Below, piece by piece: positions 1 through 10,859 of a stretch of 64,000 nt of DNA. The notes below the pieces were generated by a model. That model had not been told where the DNA came from. It saw nothing but the letters and a program-made list of their open reading frames with translations, and ran no database searches. The position numbers and the translations under genes are program-made. This stretch comes from Apostichopus japonicus (taxonomy: Eukaryota; Echinodermata; Holothuroidea; Aspidochirotida; Stichopodidae), in the NCBI RefSeq assembly GCF_037975245.1, contig NC_092577.1:7657001-7721000 (forward strand). Direction: 5' to 3'. The first letter of the stretch is position 1; each line of letters opens with the position of its first letter.

Positions 1-595
1 AGCAACAAACAATATGTCTCAGTCAGTTATCCGTTGTTGATTAGCTGCAGTAAGACAGGATTTTAATTGAACGGAAGAAAAAAAAGTTATAGTTAAAGTC
101 ATAAACAATGCCTCTTATATATGAACGGGTTAGATGTTTTTAAATTATTGAATCATGTTAGAAAACTGAAAAAATCATATTGTTTTTCAGAACTTTATAT
201 GCTTCAGTTAGGCGATAATATGGTGCAGTAGCGCAATGGCGTGCCCAGAATATCAAAGGTGTGTGGGGGGAAGGGTGGCTGGGTATCAATTACTCCCTAT
301 TGCTTAAGGTATTGGAGTCTGAACTTTTGTGATAGTCCCAGAGGCGGATGAAGGACTTTAAAGAGTAGGGGGACTGAACTGGATTATTGAAACCGGTTGC
401 TACATGAGATGGGAGTCTGGAGATCCTGCCGCGAAAAGATAAAATTTAGACATAAAATTATGCGCAGTGCATATTCGCAACTCAACGCAATGTTCACTAA
501 TACATGATAACATAATAGTTAGGTTGATGATACAGCCGTGTCAAGGTCCAATTCTCACAAGGATGATTGCAACAATCCTCCGAGTGAACCACTTC
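1..595. other. Intergenic AT-rich sequence, no gene seen
   Basis: I see no coding exon, repeat array or RNA gene that I can support here. Short open frames exist in both directions but have no splice signals or recognisable protein sequence. Confidence 0.5.
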
Positions 596-735
596 CCAAC
601 GACTGAGGATCCGAGATGTGACCATGACCCACATGCACTGTCCACACCATTGCACCCCGACTGATGACCCGAGGTGGGGCCATCGCCCACATCCCCTGAC
701 TGACGATCCGAAATTGGGCCATGGCCCAGTTGCCC
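596..735 (+). repeat. Three degenerate GC-rich tandem units
   Basis: A unit of the form C-C-C-(A/C)-GACTGA-GATCCGAG-T-GGCCAT-GCCCA appears three times, starting near 596, 654 and 694. It keeps frames open on both strands and makes a His/Pro-rich translation, but there is no sign of a real gene. Confidence 0.45.
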
Positions 736-1154
736 TCCTCCATCCCCTTGCGCACTCTATTGTAGGAGCGACGAATGCCAGGTCCGGTCCCGAGGACAAT
801 ACCGGGCCCCCTCTTTTCAATGGTCACATATCTCATAATTTGTTTATAGCCGCAGACTGCAAAATGATGCTATCATTATATTACGTCAACCTTTATGTAT
901 ATACAACTCTGCTGGCGTTTGTCATAAAACAACTTTCCACTTCATTTAGGGGAGGGGAAGGGAGAAGATGGGAAGGAGCAGAGGAGGAGAGGAGTGGAAG
1001 GGTTGGGGAGTGGAAGGGCAGGGGAGAAGTAAGGGAGGGTAGTGGAATGGAGGAGCACGTGTTCCCATTCTCCCAGTGGCTACGGTATACTATATATATT
1101 TATTGTATATAATAGTACGTACATAGGCAGCATACGCAGGTAGCCATATACCAT

Positions 1155-1420
1155 GGACCCAAAAAGAGATGTTGTTTTAATAAAGACGACAAGCCGGTAC
1201 CACATGATGCAGGTAACTTTGTCTAAAAGAGTCAATTATTGATTCAAAGGAAACTTGTTCGATGAAAGCTCGTTCTATGCTAAGCATGACTATTGATGGA
1301 AAACTTGACCAGAGGCAGATCACGCAGTACTATAAACACAAGCAGCCTATCCAATATTATATTTATCATGGCTAATTATTTTCGTTTTCCGATTGTCCTT
1401 TTGCCAACCCCGGTTTCGTC
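1155..1420 (+). repeat. Diverged local duplication, copy 1
   Basis: This segment is repeated with many substitutions at about 2535-2800. Shared landmarks in order are ACCCAAA-AGATGTTGT, CGACGACAA, AACTTGTT, and the nearly identical ACTATAAACACAAG(C/T)AGCCTATC. The spacing is about 1.35 kb. No coding potential is shared between the copies. Confidence 0.6.
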
Positions 1421-1533
1421 CCCTAAAATTGTTTGATTGAGGGGAGTAGGGGGGGGGGGTCCCTGTCCTTTTAGCCCTCTGGATACGACAAAGCTCATAT
1501 CGAGTTTAGTAACAATAAAACCTATTATTATAT

Positions 1534-1548
1534 AAATATATATATATG

Positions 1549-1599
<51 letters not shown>
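1534..1599. repeat. (TA)n microsatellite
   Basis: An almost uninterrupted TA dinucleotide run, with a few TATG/TACA interruptions at its left edge. It separates the repeat fragment at 1648-1728 from the duplicated block upstream. Confidence 0.95.
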
Positions 1600-1602
<3 letters not shown>

Positions 1603-1647
1603 AATTACTTATAGCATATCTCTTTTAAATATTGATCGTACTGAAGA

Positions 1648-1728
1648 TTATCAACATCACACAATAACAACAAGCAGTATTGTGAATCTTGTTCCATCAT
1701 TTAATTCGTCTGCTCATCTATACAACCA
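1648..1728 (+). repeat. Dispersed repeat fragment, three copies in first 9 kb
   Basis: Related copies are at about 3657-3742 and 8708-8772. All share a core with CAACAAG, TTGTGAA(C/T)-TTGT, (T/C)CAT-TT and CTCA/TTCACC, and the first two also share a preceding TTGA-CTTACTGAAGATTAT-like stretch and CTATACAACCA. The family is unidentified. Confidence 0.5.
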
Positions 1729-2534
1729 GTGTAAGTTTGAGATAGATTCCTATATAAGAAATGCTCCTTATTAATAAAAAGGACCCTTTTCAAAATATAA
1801 AAGTGCCCTTGTCTCTTAAGAAGTGCCACTCTGTTGGTAAATTAACGACAAATATTATTAAAAAGTTTGTGTTTTTTATTGGTTCTAAAACGTAAATTAT
1901 TGACATTTGTGGTACAGACTTAACAGGGACTGTTTTCTCTCCAAGAGTTTGGCGGTTTTACCCTTAAATGAATGTCATATATCACACTGCTCCGATGCCT
2001 GCAACCCACTCTTTCCGTATTGTATGTATCTTGGACATAATCTTAACGATATTTTGATATACGTCCCACTGCCTTCTGTATAAAGATACAATGAACAGGA
2101 ATAGGTCACGTGGTACCCCAATAATCATCCCACAGTATAGGCAGATTATGATCGTTCGTGTTTATAGAAAAGATGAAGATATAAGTAACCCCTTATCATA
2201 TCATGTATCAGCGTGTTCTCATTGGCTCATTCAGATTCTCTCATAATTACCAATTCTCTTTTATATTAATTTATCATACAAATATAGGTTATTAGCTTGA
2301 CTAGTCGAGGTTAAACTATACTTTTGTCTATCTATTCCAGTTTGGTCTTTAAAGTATATTTATAATAATACTATACTGCTATGTAAAACTTGTATAGGTA
2401 ACGAACCAATCTATTTAACGTATTCAACTGATCACTGTTGCTACGGCCCTATATATTAAAGATATACCACATTCACAAGTACATAAAAGTACGTTAGAAT
2501 AGGTACCGTATATAAACAGGTATATCAGATCTCA

Positions 2535-2800
2535 GTGACCCAAATATAGATGTTGTGCTGGTTTATATTAACGACGACAATCTATTGCGTCTTAGGACGC
2601 ACGCAACGTTTCCTGAGGCTAATAAATTACTGAAGCAAAGTTAACTTGTTTGGAGAAATCTCGTTATGTGCTTAGTATGTGCTTAGTAATGAAGGAAACC
2701 TTGATCAGTGGCAGAATACGCCGTACTATAAACACAAGTAGCCTATCTAGTATGATACATAAATATTATGGCTATTTTGTTTTTAGTTTGTCACTTCTTT
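2535..2800 (+). repeat. Diverged local duplication, copy 2
   Basis: Second copy of the block at 1155-1420, with the same order of conserved words. An open frame across the 3' part is probably accidental: it has no family resemblance and no splice context. Confidence 0.6.
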
Positions 2801-5800
2801 TTTGCCCACCTTTTCTCGTCCTCGAAATATATGTGGTGGGTGGGGGTGGGGGAGTCTACATCTCCTTGCCTACACCCCTCTTCCCCACCCCTCTGGCTGC
2901 TGGCTACTGGAAGGAATTATATTACTCCAAAATGTATTCTAAGCCCTGCTAGGAATCCTGGGACTTGAGCTGAGACATTTTTACTTTTCAGATATTGAAT
3001 TTTCAAATATTCCTTTTTTTATCGAACACATTATTTTTCCGAGAGGCATTCAGCCTCATTGGGGTACAGGACCTTATCATTTTGAGTTATTCTTGCTTTA
3101 TTGTATAATACTCTGATTTCCCAGGGGTACAAGGGTGGCCCCTGTGTACGCCCATGTCTGATTGGGTGTATCAAGTCACGATAATCCGATCAAAGTTGAC
3201 AATCACGAGTATCAAGTGGCTTAGAATGGGCTCAGATAGATAATGTGTCAAAGAGGGAAATGTTTAAAATGGAATAGTTGAATGTAGTTATAAATAATGT
3301 ACATAAATGACCATTATATGAGTTTTATAGCAAATTTATAGACAATAACACCTGTATGATAATTACCAATGACTAATATGTGTAAGATACAGCTTTGAAA
3401 TGTTCAGTTCTTCATGTCTTGGTTAGGTTAACCCTACCCCTAAATTGCCTAAAGTTCTTTATATATGTGGATTTAAACATACACTAATATAATACTCTTT
3501 CTATTGAATTAAGGTAATTGTTTGATATTTTATTATATACATGTATATATAATCAGATACGTAATCTACTCTGCTTGCTTCTGATTGGCTTTCCGTTCCT
3601 GTTAATTAGTTATATTACATAGCAGATCTCTGTTGCATATTGACCTTACTGAAGATTATTTTTACTACATAGTGACAGCAACAAGTATCATTGTGAACTT
3701 TGTTCTGCCATTTACTTCACCTGCAGCCCTTCTGTACAACCATATAGTAATATTGAACAAATTCAGACCACTTACATGAAGCTTGCAGTGATGTGTCTGG
3801 TAGGGAATGGTAGGGGGGTATATATTAACGATATTATTTACAATAATAAAGTACCCTGTAAAAGTGCCCCTTTCCCCTTATAAATTTTTAATTTTGTAAA
3901 AATACCCTTTTTTGAAAGTTACGATGTACCATATTGTTGAATGCATTAACACAATAACAATTAGAATATTCTCTTTTGTTACAACAGATCATTAATGCTG
4001 TATTTTGTGATACGGCATGCACAGAAAACAGTTTTGCCGGAAAGTTTATATGTAACTTGGTGGTCTTTAGCCCCACTGCCCATTGGAGTGTGTCCCCCCC
4101 AATCCCCACCCCAACACTTCTCATGATTTAAAACTCTTTCGCCGTCCCTGGTAGAACAAGACAGTGGACAGACGAAAAAAATTCCCAACTAGGCAGAAAT
4201 TGTTCAGTTTTATTAGAAAAGAACAAAACAGAATTGAATCCAGTAATATCATTCAAATAAATTCGACAATGCAAAATATTTATCAGATTATTCAATTTGA
4301 TAAGATTATTCAATATTTATCACGTTAATCAATATTTATCAGATTATTCAACACTCTCATAACCAAGGTTGGTGTTTGATCTGTCTAGTTTTAATTTTCA
4401 CTCGTATTAAGAATGAGATGGTCAAGCGCCCTCGAAAGTAAAAGGTTATTCGTCCGCGAGTTGGTGGTCGTTTATACACCGAATATATGACATACACCCT
4501 CAATTAGGTTGACACCAGCACACGATTAGGTTGGTAATGGTAAAGTGATGGTTATTGATAGAATAAATGAAGCATTTTTAAGGATCAAGTTGCTGTAACA
4601 TTTTCAGAATAAATAGATATGTTGATTGGTATTTTCTCGAAAGGAATGATGAACCGACGTTCTACACGCCATGTAATGAACTCACAGAATAAAGTCGTTC
4701 GATATTTGATCGAGTGATTTTGATTTCAATGGGCCTTTCCAGCATCCTATCCAATGGTGCTGTCATATAAGTCCTAATAAGATAATTATAATATAAGATA
4801 ATTAAGATAAGATAAGAAAAAAGATAAGATAATTAAAGTGAAAACTGGTGTCACCAAGCCCCCCCCCCCCCAAAAAAAAAAAAAATGGAAAACCGTGTTT
4901 ACTGATCACTTTGAGCCTCGTTGCTGTGTATGCGCGAGCTGACACTCTGGAATCTGGAATCAAAAAATGACGATCTGTTCTCCCCTAAAGCTGGTTTGTG
5001 TATATATGAAACTATCAGATTATTTTGACCAATAGCAGCAGGTTAAAGTTAGTTCGTGTATATATGACACTATCATATTATAGTTACCAATAACAGCAGG
5101 TTTAATTCTCGTAACCGCACTCATTAGTCTAATCTCTGCGGAAGAAAACTTCATCACAACCAACAACAAAAAGCTAAGATTTAAAGAGTCACGGAAGTAT
5201 TTCCGAAAGAACTTCCGCGAAGAGACTGATCTAGGGATAATGTCGAGCGCCCTGTAAAATAAAGATTTACAGCAGATCTAGAAACTTGAAACATTTCGTG
5301 TTAGTCAAAACGTATTTCCAACTTTAAATTATTATCTTATGTATCATTCTCTTTTTATCCCCCTTTTATTCGTCCAGAACTTGTGTTCATGCTTTGATTA
5401 ACTATTTGCCATGTCGATGAAACACAGTTTTGTGTAAATTCGTTTGCGCTTTAGTTTGATATAAACGTAGTCTACAAACTACACGAAATATTATATTTTT
5501 AAAGAGAATGGGTGTAATGAATACGGATATCGATATTAGCCCGATATATTTGTAGTTAACACACACTTTATATTTGTTTTGGACATGTCACATAAGATAT
5601 TTCTTGTACTGCAAAAGCGTTGCTGCTACGCAGAAAGATATCGAGCGCAGAAGCGCTATACAAAATCTCTGGTAGTAATGTATGAGTGACGTTGCTCGTG
5701 TCAATATGTTACAATAAATCACTGTACGAAATACATAGGGTAATAATATGATATCAGTAATGATGTGTAACAATGAATCATGATGTACACCCTACAATGG

Positions 5801-6060
5801 GACCATAGAACTGAATATTGAATATTTACATTGAAAATTACAATTGATCAAGCTAGACACACTTCTAGATTTGTGAAGCTGATCAGTCCAGTTCCATCCT
5901 CCAAAACTATTTGCTCTTTTTTCTTTTCTTCTAAACAGGATTTTAATGAACGCAAGCATGTTAATAGTTTTAAGTCAATAAATGTTTTCAAAAGTATTAA
6001 AATCCTGTCAAGACCGTAATAATCGACTAAATAGACATTATCACGTGTCATATAGGGGAT
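2801..6060. other. Non-coding AT-rich stretch with short simple repeats
   Basis: No exon was supported here. It holds the dispersed fragment at 3657-3742, a short degenerate array of TATTTATCAGATTATTCAA units at about 4279-4352, a GATAA-rich tract at about 4770-4840, and C10/A13 homopolymers near 4860-4885. Confidence 0.5.
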
Positions 6061-6069
6061 TGATATTAG

Positions 6070-6210
6070 GGTACATGGGCGTATCCAGGATTTTCTAACC
6101 CGGGGGGGGGGGCGCGAATTACTATCTAAGCGGAGCGCCAGCATCGGTTGGCGCGCAGCGTACAAGGAAATTTTTGGTTTTTATACCCCCCCCCCCCCCC
6201 CCAGATCACC
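6070..6210 (-). mobile_element. GC-rich fragment of a non-autonomous DNA element
   Basis: The stretch starts GGGCGTATCCAGG and contains GCGGAGCGCCA-C-TTGGCGCG-AGCGTAC, followed by a C-run and a CACCGGAAACGGCACTT-like segment. The same words occur in the elements at 6959-7309, 7575-7740, 9249-10241 and 57798-58517, so it belongs to the same repeat superfamily. Its ends are not resolved. Confidence 0.5.
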
Positions 6211-6958
6211 GGAAACGGCACTTCTCGGCCTTGAAAATGACCAACCAGATATACACTTTTGCCCAAGAACCAAGTTTTTCCCAATAGTTTGTTTTCCATG
6301 CATAACCTTTTTGAAGATTTTCACCAGTCACACATCATGTTCGACCTCATCGCATGTCCTGTGGTTCATTGCTTTTGTAGGTGATTACACGTCGCGGCCC
6401 ACATGCCCGACAGCCCAACTTTTCAAGGTTTTCAGCCCATTATTTGTTCAGAATTGAAAATTCACATTTCTCGTGAATAAACTCACTTCAAAATATACCC
6501 ATAATGTTGCAAAGATGTCATCTATGGACAACCAATATAGAAAAGCCTCCTTCAATCCTTAACAGACCGGTCAAAATTGCACAAGTAGAGGGAGGTATGA
6601 TGAAGAATGTTGGTCAAGAAATTTTCGAAAATTCAGACACAGTTAATTTATCGGTGTACCAATATTAATCCCTCTTATAACGGCTATTATAAACTTGGTT
6701 GAAGGAAATGGAAAAATACCAGATATTTTCGGAACCGAACACTACACACATAGGCGTAGGAGGTGGGGGGGGGGTGGCTCTAACTGAGAGAAGACGTAAA
6801 TTGCCATGATGTAGCTAAAGGAAATGAATAGTTTACAAAATATCTCCATGATAATTAAAATAAAATTCTAAGCCACTCGCCATTACTAATGTAAAAGAGA
6901 ATTTGATCTGAAATCTACATAAGACATTTCGTTGTTACATTAGCATCCCGCGGTTACT

Positions 6959-7309
6959 CAGTGGCGGAGCTAGGAGTATTGGTCAGAGGGGGCAGGAATG
7001 GTCTGTAGGGGCGCTTTCGACATTATCAAGGGGAGCGCAACCACGAGTTGACGCGGAGCGTACAGACAATTTTTGAGTAAAGATACTCCCTAGATCGTCG
7101 GAAATGATCCTTTCCGGGCCTTGCTAATTTGAGGATAAACGTAGAATATATAGGTGCCATCGCCATTTTGTCAGAAAATTACACCAACAAAATGTGACAA
7201 ATGTCAATAGGTAGGTGAGAGCGCAATAAAAAAAGTCAATAACCGCGAATAAGTAAAGGGTGGTGAAAAACTGAAAAGGGCGCCAGCAGTCCATTTGAGT
7301 CCGCCACTG
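6959..7309 (+). mobile_element. hAT-like non-autonomous element, family B copy 1
   Basis: The 351-bp element begins CAGTGGCGGAGC and ends GTCCGCCACTG, so it has short terminal inverted repeats of the CAGTGGCG type common in hAT elements. Flanking 8-mers are CGGTTACT and GGTTTACT, which match at 6 of 8 positions and would fit a decayed 8-bp target duplication. An inverted, diverged copy lies at 57798-58202. There is no coding capacity. Confidence 0.7.
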
Positions 7310-7574
7310 GGTTTACTGCGCTATTTCCACGGGCCGTACGGTGGCTGGCGATGTAATAACCGATGCTTGCTTACATGATATTGACATTAACACGTTGAAC
7401 GCTCGCGGAGCGCGCGAAAAGTTTAGGTTTAATATTTCGGGCAAGTCGTTACACCCCCCAAATCAATGATTGGGTTCTTATGACTACACACATCGACAGT
7501 TTTGAGGCAGTTTATCTTGGAACCGCCATTTTCACTGATATGATGTGACATTTGTTGTTTGTTTTACAAATTCG

Positions 7575-7740
7575 AACAGGCGCGTAGCGAATAATTTGCC
7601 AAGGGAGGGGCGAACCCTTTAGGCAAACTATCTAAGCGTAGCGCCACCCTCAGTTGGCGCCAAGCGTACAAAAAAATTTGGCCGAAAGGGGGGAGGGGGT
7701 CGGCCGCCCCTTCCCGAAATGCGTCATGTTCCCCTACACC
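7575..7740 (-). mobile_element. GC-rich fragment of the same element superfamily
   Basis: It carries CAGGCGCGTAGC at its left end, then CTATCTAAGCG-AGCGCCA-C-TTGGCGC-AGCGTAC and a purine-rich G-run. These are the diagnostic words of the neighbouring hAT-like families. The right boundary is uncertain. Confidence 0.45.
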
Positions 7741-7998
7741 TCGGTCGAGTTCGAGACCAGCCACATTTAGTGGTTTCATAGCACAATTTATTGTTTAAGT
7801 CGTCCATACACACACGCGTTATGATATACCATACATAGCATATATATAGATACATTAGTGAGAGAGGAAAAATGGAAACGTCAAAAATGAATTTGTCGGT
7901 GTAAGGGGTAGGGTGAGGCGCAAGCCCCTTCCGAAATCCTTGATCCGTCACTGGCTACCCGGCCATGTATATATAATAGGGATCGGCACTGTAATGAT

Positions 7999-8135
7999 GT
8001 CACTGTTCCTCTTTCTCTTCCCTTTCTTTCTCTCCTTCTTCTTTTTCTTTTCCCTTCCTTCCTCTCCCTCCTCCTCTTTTTCCCCCTCTTTTTTCCCCTT
8101 TTCTCCTCTTTTTTTTCTCTCCTCTTTTTCTTACC
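7999..8135 (+). repeat. Polypyrimidine (CT-rich) tract
   Basis: About 135 bases made almost only of C and T on the + strand, ending in a GC-rich piece (GGCGCGCCCC) and CTGGATATGCGCCTG, which resembles the right end of a hAT-like element. The Lys/Arg/Glu- and Phe/Ser-rich open frames here are artefacts of the tract. Confidence 0.85.
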
Positions 8136-8179
8136 CGCGGGGCGCGCCCCCAACGCCCCCCTGGATATGCGCCTGGGGT

Positions 8180-9040
8180 AACAGAGTAATGCAAAATGGA
8201 CATGGTTGACCTTTATTCGACTTCTCTAGCATGTTTAGAGCCAATACTGATCGACTTTATGGAAATTGCAAGTGATATGTATGAAGGATAGCTTCGAAGT
8301 ATTGAAATTGTCTTGCATCTTCTGCTGTCTATCGGCCCAGGTGAATTCAGGATTTGGAAAAGTTTCCCCAGAAAAGTAACATTTTGGACATGAAATTTGG
8401 TATTCTGTGGCATATAGTTATTAGAATATAAACGAGGTGTATAATTTGGTATACATGCACGGTTGTGCAAATTACTACCTGTTAACCCCTTCCACCCTTC
8501 CAGATCCGTGCCTTGTACCAGGTACCAATTTACGGTTTTTTCCAAAAGTAAACGTGCCGAGGGTGACACATTTGATCAATAAATCAGGTAAATAATATTT
8601 TCAACGACCATATCAAATCTGCTTGTCGCTGATTGGTTAATTTTTGTCAGCTGACTACTTTATAACCTACTCACCATATCTTCTCCCCTCGAATTGAGCA
8701 ATAAATATATTTTTACACAATGTCAACAACAAGTTTTGTGAACTTTGTGCTGTCATTTTACTCACCAGTTTATTGAATCAGACTTCATTCTGCTTATATG
8801 ACCCTCCATAATGAGGGTGGTTTTATTGAAAGAATTGATAACGTAAGATTAATGTTCATTCGATATTTATATAACCATCATAATCCCCATGACATAGTAT
8901 TTTAAATAAAGGGCGCTTTGTAAAGATAATTTATGGTTTATGATAGTATTTGTGGGATCGTGGAATTTTATTAGAAGAGAGAAAACAAACTAGAATTATT
9001 TCAGTTAAATACGAAATCATCATAAGAGCTACCATTGTTG
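8180..9040. other. Gene-free stretch
   Basis: No supported exon. The dispersed repeat fragment at about 8708-8772 is the only recognised item. Confidence 0.45.
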
Positions 9041-9047
9041 TAAATCG

Positions 9048-9175
9048 ACCAAACACAGTAAAGTATATAACTCTAGCGACCTAACACAGTTAATTATATA
9101 ACTCAGGCGACCTAACACAATACAGTATATAACTCAAGCGACCAAACACAGTAAAGTATAGAACTCAAGCGTTCC
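9048..9175 (+). repeat. Minisatellite, about 34-bp unit, four copies
   Basis: Four consecutive units of the form CGACC(A/T)AACACAGTA-AGTATATAACTC-AG. The copies differ by a few bases each. Confidence 0.8.
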
Positions 9176-9248
9176 ATCCGAATACACTTGATTTCACAAT
9201 ACCTGTAACAGGACGTATGGTTCATGTAGTTCACAGTCCTACAGAAAC

Positions 9249-10241
9249 CAGTGGCAGCGGAACCGGGGGGGGGGGCTTTGGGGGGCGCAGCCCACCGAAT
9301 GAAAAATTGAGGGGCAAATGCATGATAAGCCCCCCCCCCCCAATATTTACCAAGGCTCCGGAAACGTGCATCTGCCTATTTTCAATGCATACTTGTCAAT
9401 CTGTCCGATGCACACGTATACTATATAGGTGTAATAATTTTAGTAAATGCTAAGGGGACCCTCGGCGCGTCCCCTGGCGATAGACCACATTGTCACCCCA
9501 ACCGCGTCTTCAAGGGGTGGGGTGGGAGTGGTGGGGATCAGGGCGAACATGGGGGGGGGGTAGGTGCGGAGCATTGCAGCCAGAGCATTTAAACGATATG
9601 ATAATTGATTTTCTGTATCATGCCTCATCGATTATTAGTGTTTTAAATAAGAGTGTAATAAGCTAAACGCTACACTCATCAAAATTTGCGTTTACACTAC
9701 GAGTACACGCAAGGCGTGGAACATGGCTCTATGTTTAAACGCAATCAATTATTAAACGAACAATAACACAATATTAGCATTTCACCTGTACTGTATAGGG
9801 TACATGCATTCGTGACAGTGCTCGGTTCATAGAAATTTGTTGGCAACTGCACATGGTTTTGGAATTACCCATTTGTTGACAGCAAAAAATGCTTTCTCTT
9901 TTTTCTTATGACATTTATTTTATTATTGCATTTAATTGCAAGTAATAATTTACTACACTTAAAAACTACGAGTAATAGCTACTCTCTTAAAACATCATCA
10001 AATATACAAATTACAATGTTTTTACATATTTTTACGTGCAATCTGAGAACTTGCAGGTTTGAGACCCATATTTTAGGGCTAGGTATTCGCAGCATAAAGC
10101 ACTCGGAAAGTGCCGTTTTCGGCCATCTGGGGGTTTGAAAAACCAACATTTTCTTATACGCTCCGCGCCAACCGATTAGATAGTCTCCACACATTACCTC
10201 CCCCCCCCCACCCACCAATAATTTATGTTCCGCAGCGCCTG
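9249..10241 (+). mobile_element. hAT-like non-autonomous element, family A copy 1
   Basis: The left end is CAGTGGCAGCGGAACCGG and the right end, on the other strand, is CAGGCGCTGCGGAAC, giving short imperfect terminal inverted repeats. Flanks are ACAGAAAC (9241-9248) and TCAGAAAC (10242-10249), an 8-bp target duplication with one mismatch. Both termini match the element at 56341-58517, while the interiors differ, so the two look like different internal-deletion or replacement derivatives of one family. There is no transposase. Confidence 0.75.
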
Positions 10242-10264
10242 TCAGAAACATATAAGTAGCCTAC

Positions 10265-10855
10265 AATCACGGCAGAATACTGACCTCTACTAAAGTACAC
10301 CCATTGTCACGCAATTCAGAGCGCTACCCAATAACGTAAAATGATAACAGTCGGTCAATAACGTTACTCCTAAATAACTGGGAGTAATCTCCCTCAGTGC
10401 AATAGCGCAGTTTTGATAACAATTTATACAACTCACAAATGTATTCAATAATATTCTGAGCGCTTACAATATCTACGAACAGTTATACACGGTGCCGTGG
10501 TATTAGAAACCTACCGACTTGGATAATAGTAAATTATATGATAACGTACCGTACGTAAACGTCTTGAGAGATTTTGTCAAAGAGTCCCACGCTGCACGTT
10601 CCAACAGTTCATTTTATACTCGCCTGAACAATGGATTAAGTTTACGCCCGTGAGAAATTATACTTCAAAGAACAACGCCTCAGAGTTGCGGTCACCAGAC
10701 TTCCGGAGACCGAGAGGCCAGGTGCACGATAACTTACGTCATAGAAAACAAATTAACGGGGTTTTCCCGACAAAGAATTATAACATTACTTAAACAGTTT
10801 ATCCAGCATAAAGAATAACCTTCATAGTTAAATACTACGCAAGTTCGGTTACAAT
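10265..10855 (-). repeat. 0.6-kb dispersed repeat, copy 1 (possible solo LTR)
   Basis: The segment is repeated in the same orientation at about 53308-53905 with scattered substitutions and small indels. Both copies run from a (C/T)ATCAC-GCAGAA-ACTGA-CTCTACTAAAGTA edge to CTACGCAAGTTCGGTTACAATA. On the minus strand each has GTATAAAA about 240 bp in from the TATTGTAACC end, as in an LTR promoter. I could not define TG...CA ends or a target duplication, so LTR identity is an inference. Confidence 0.6.
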
Positions 10856-10859
10856 ATAT

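Noticed and set aside
618-1112. 164-codon frame on the plus strand
   Set aside because: Runs from a degenerate GC-rich repeat into a purine-rich tract; no domain or splice context.
7881-8209. Lys/Arg/Glu-rich and Phe/Ser-rich open frames
   Set aside because: Products of the polypyrimidine tract in opposite strands.
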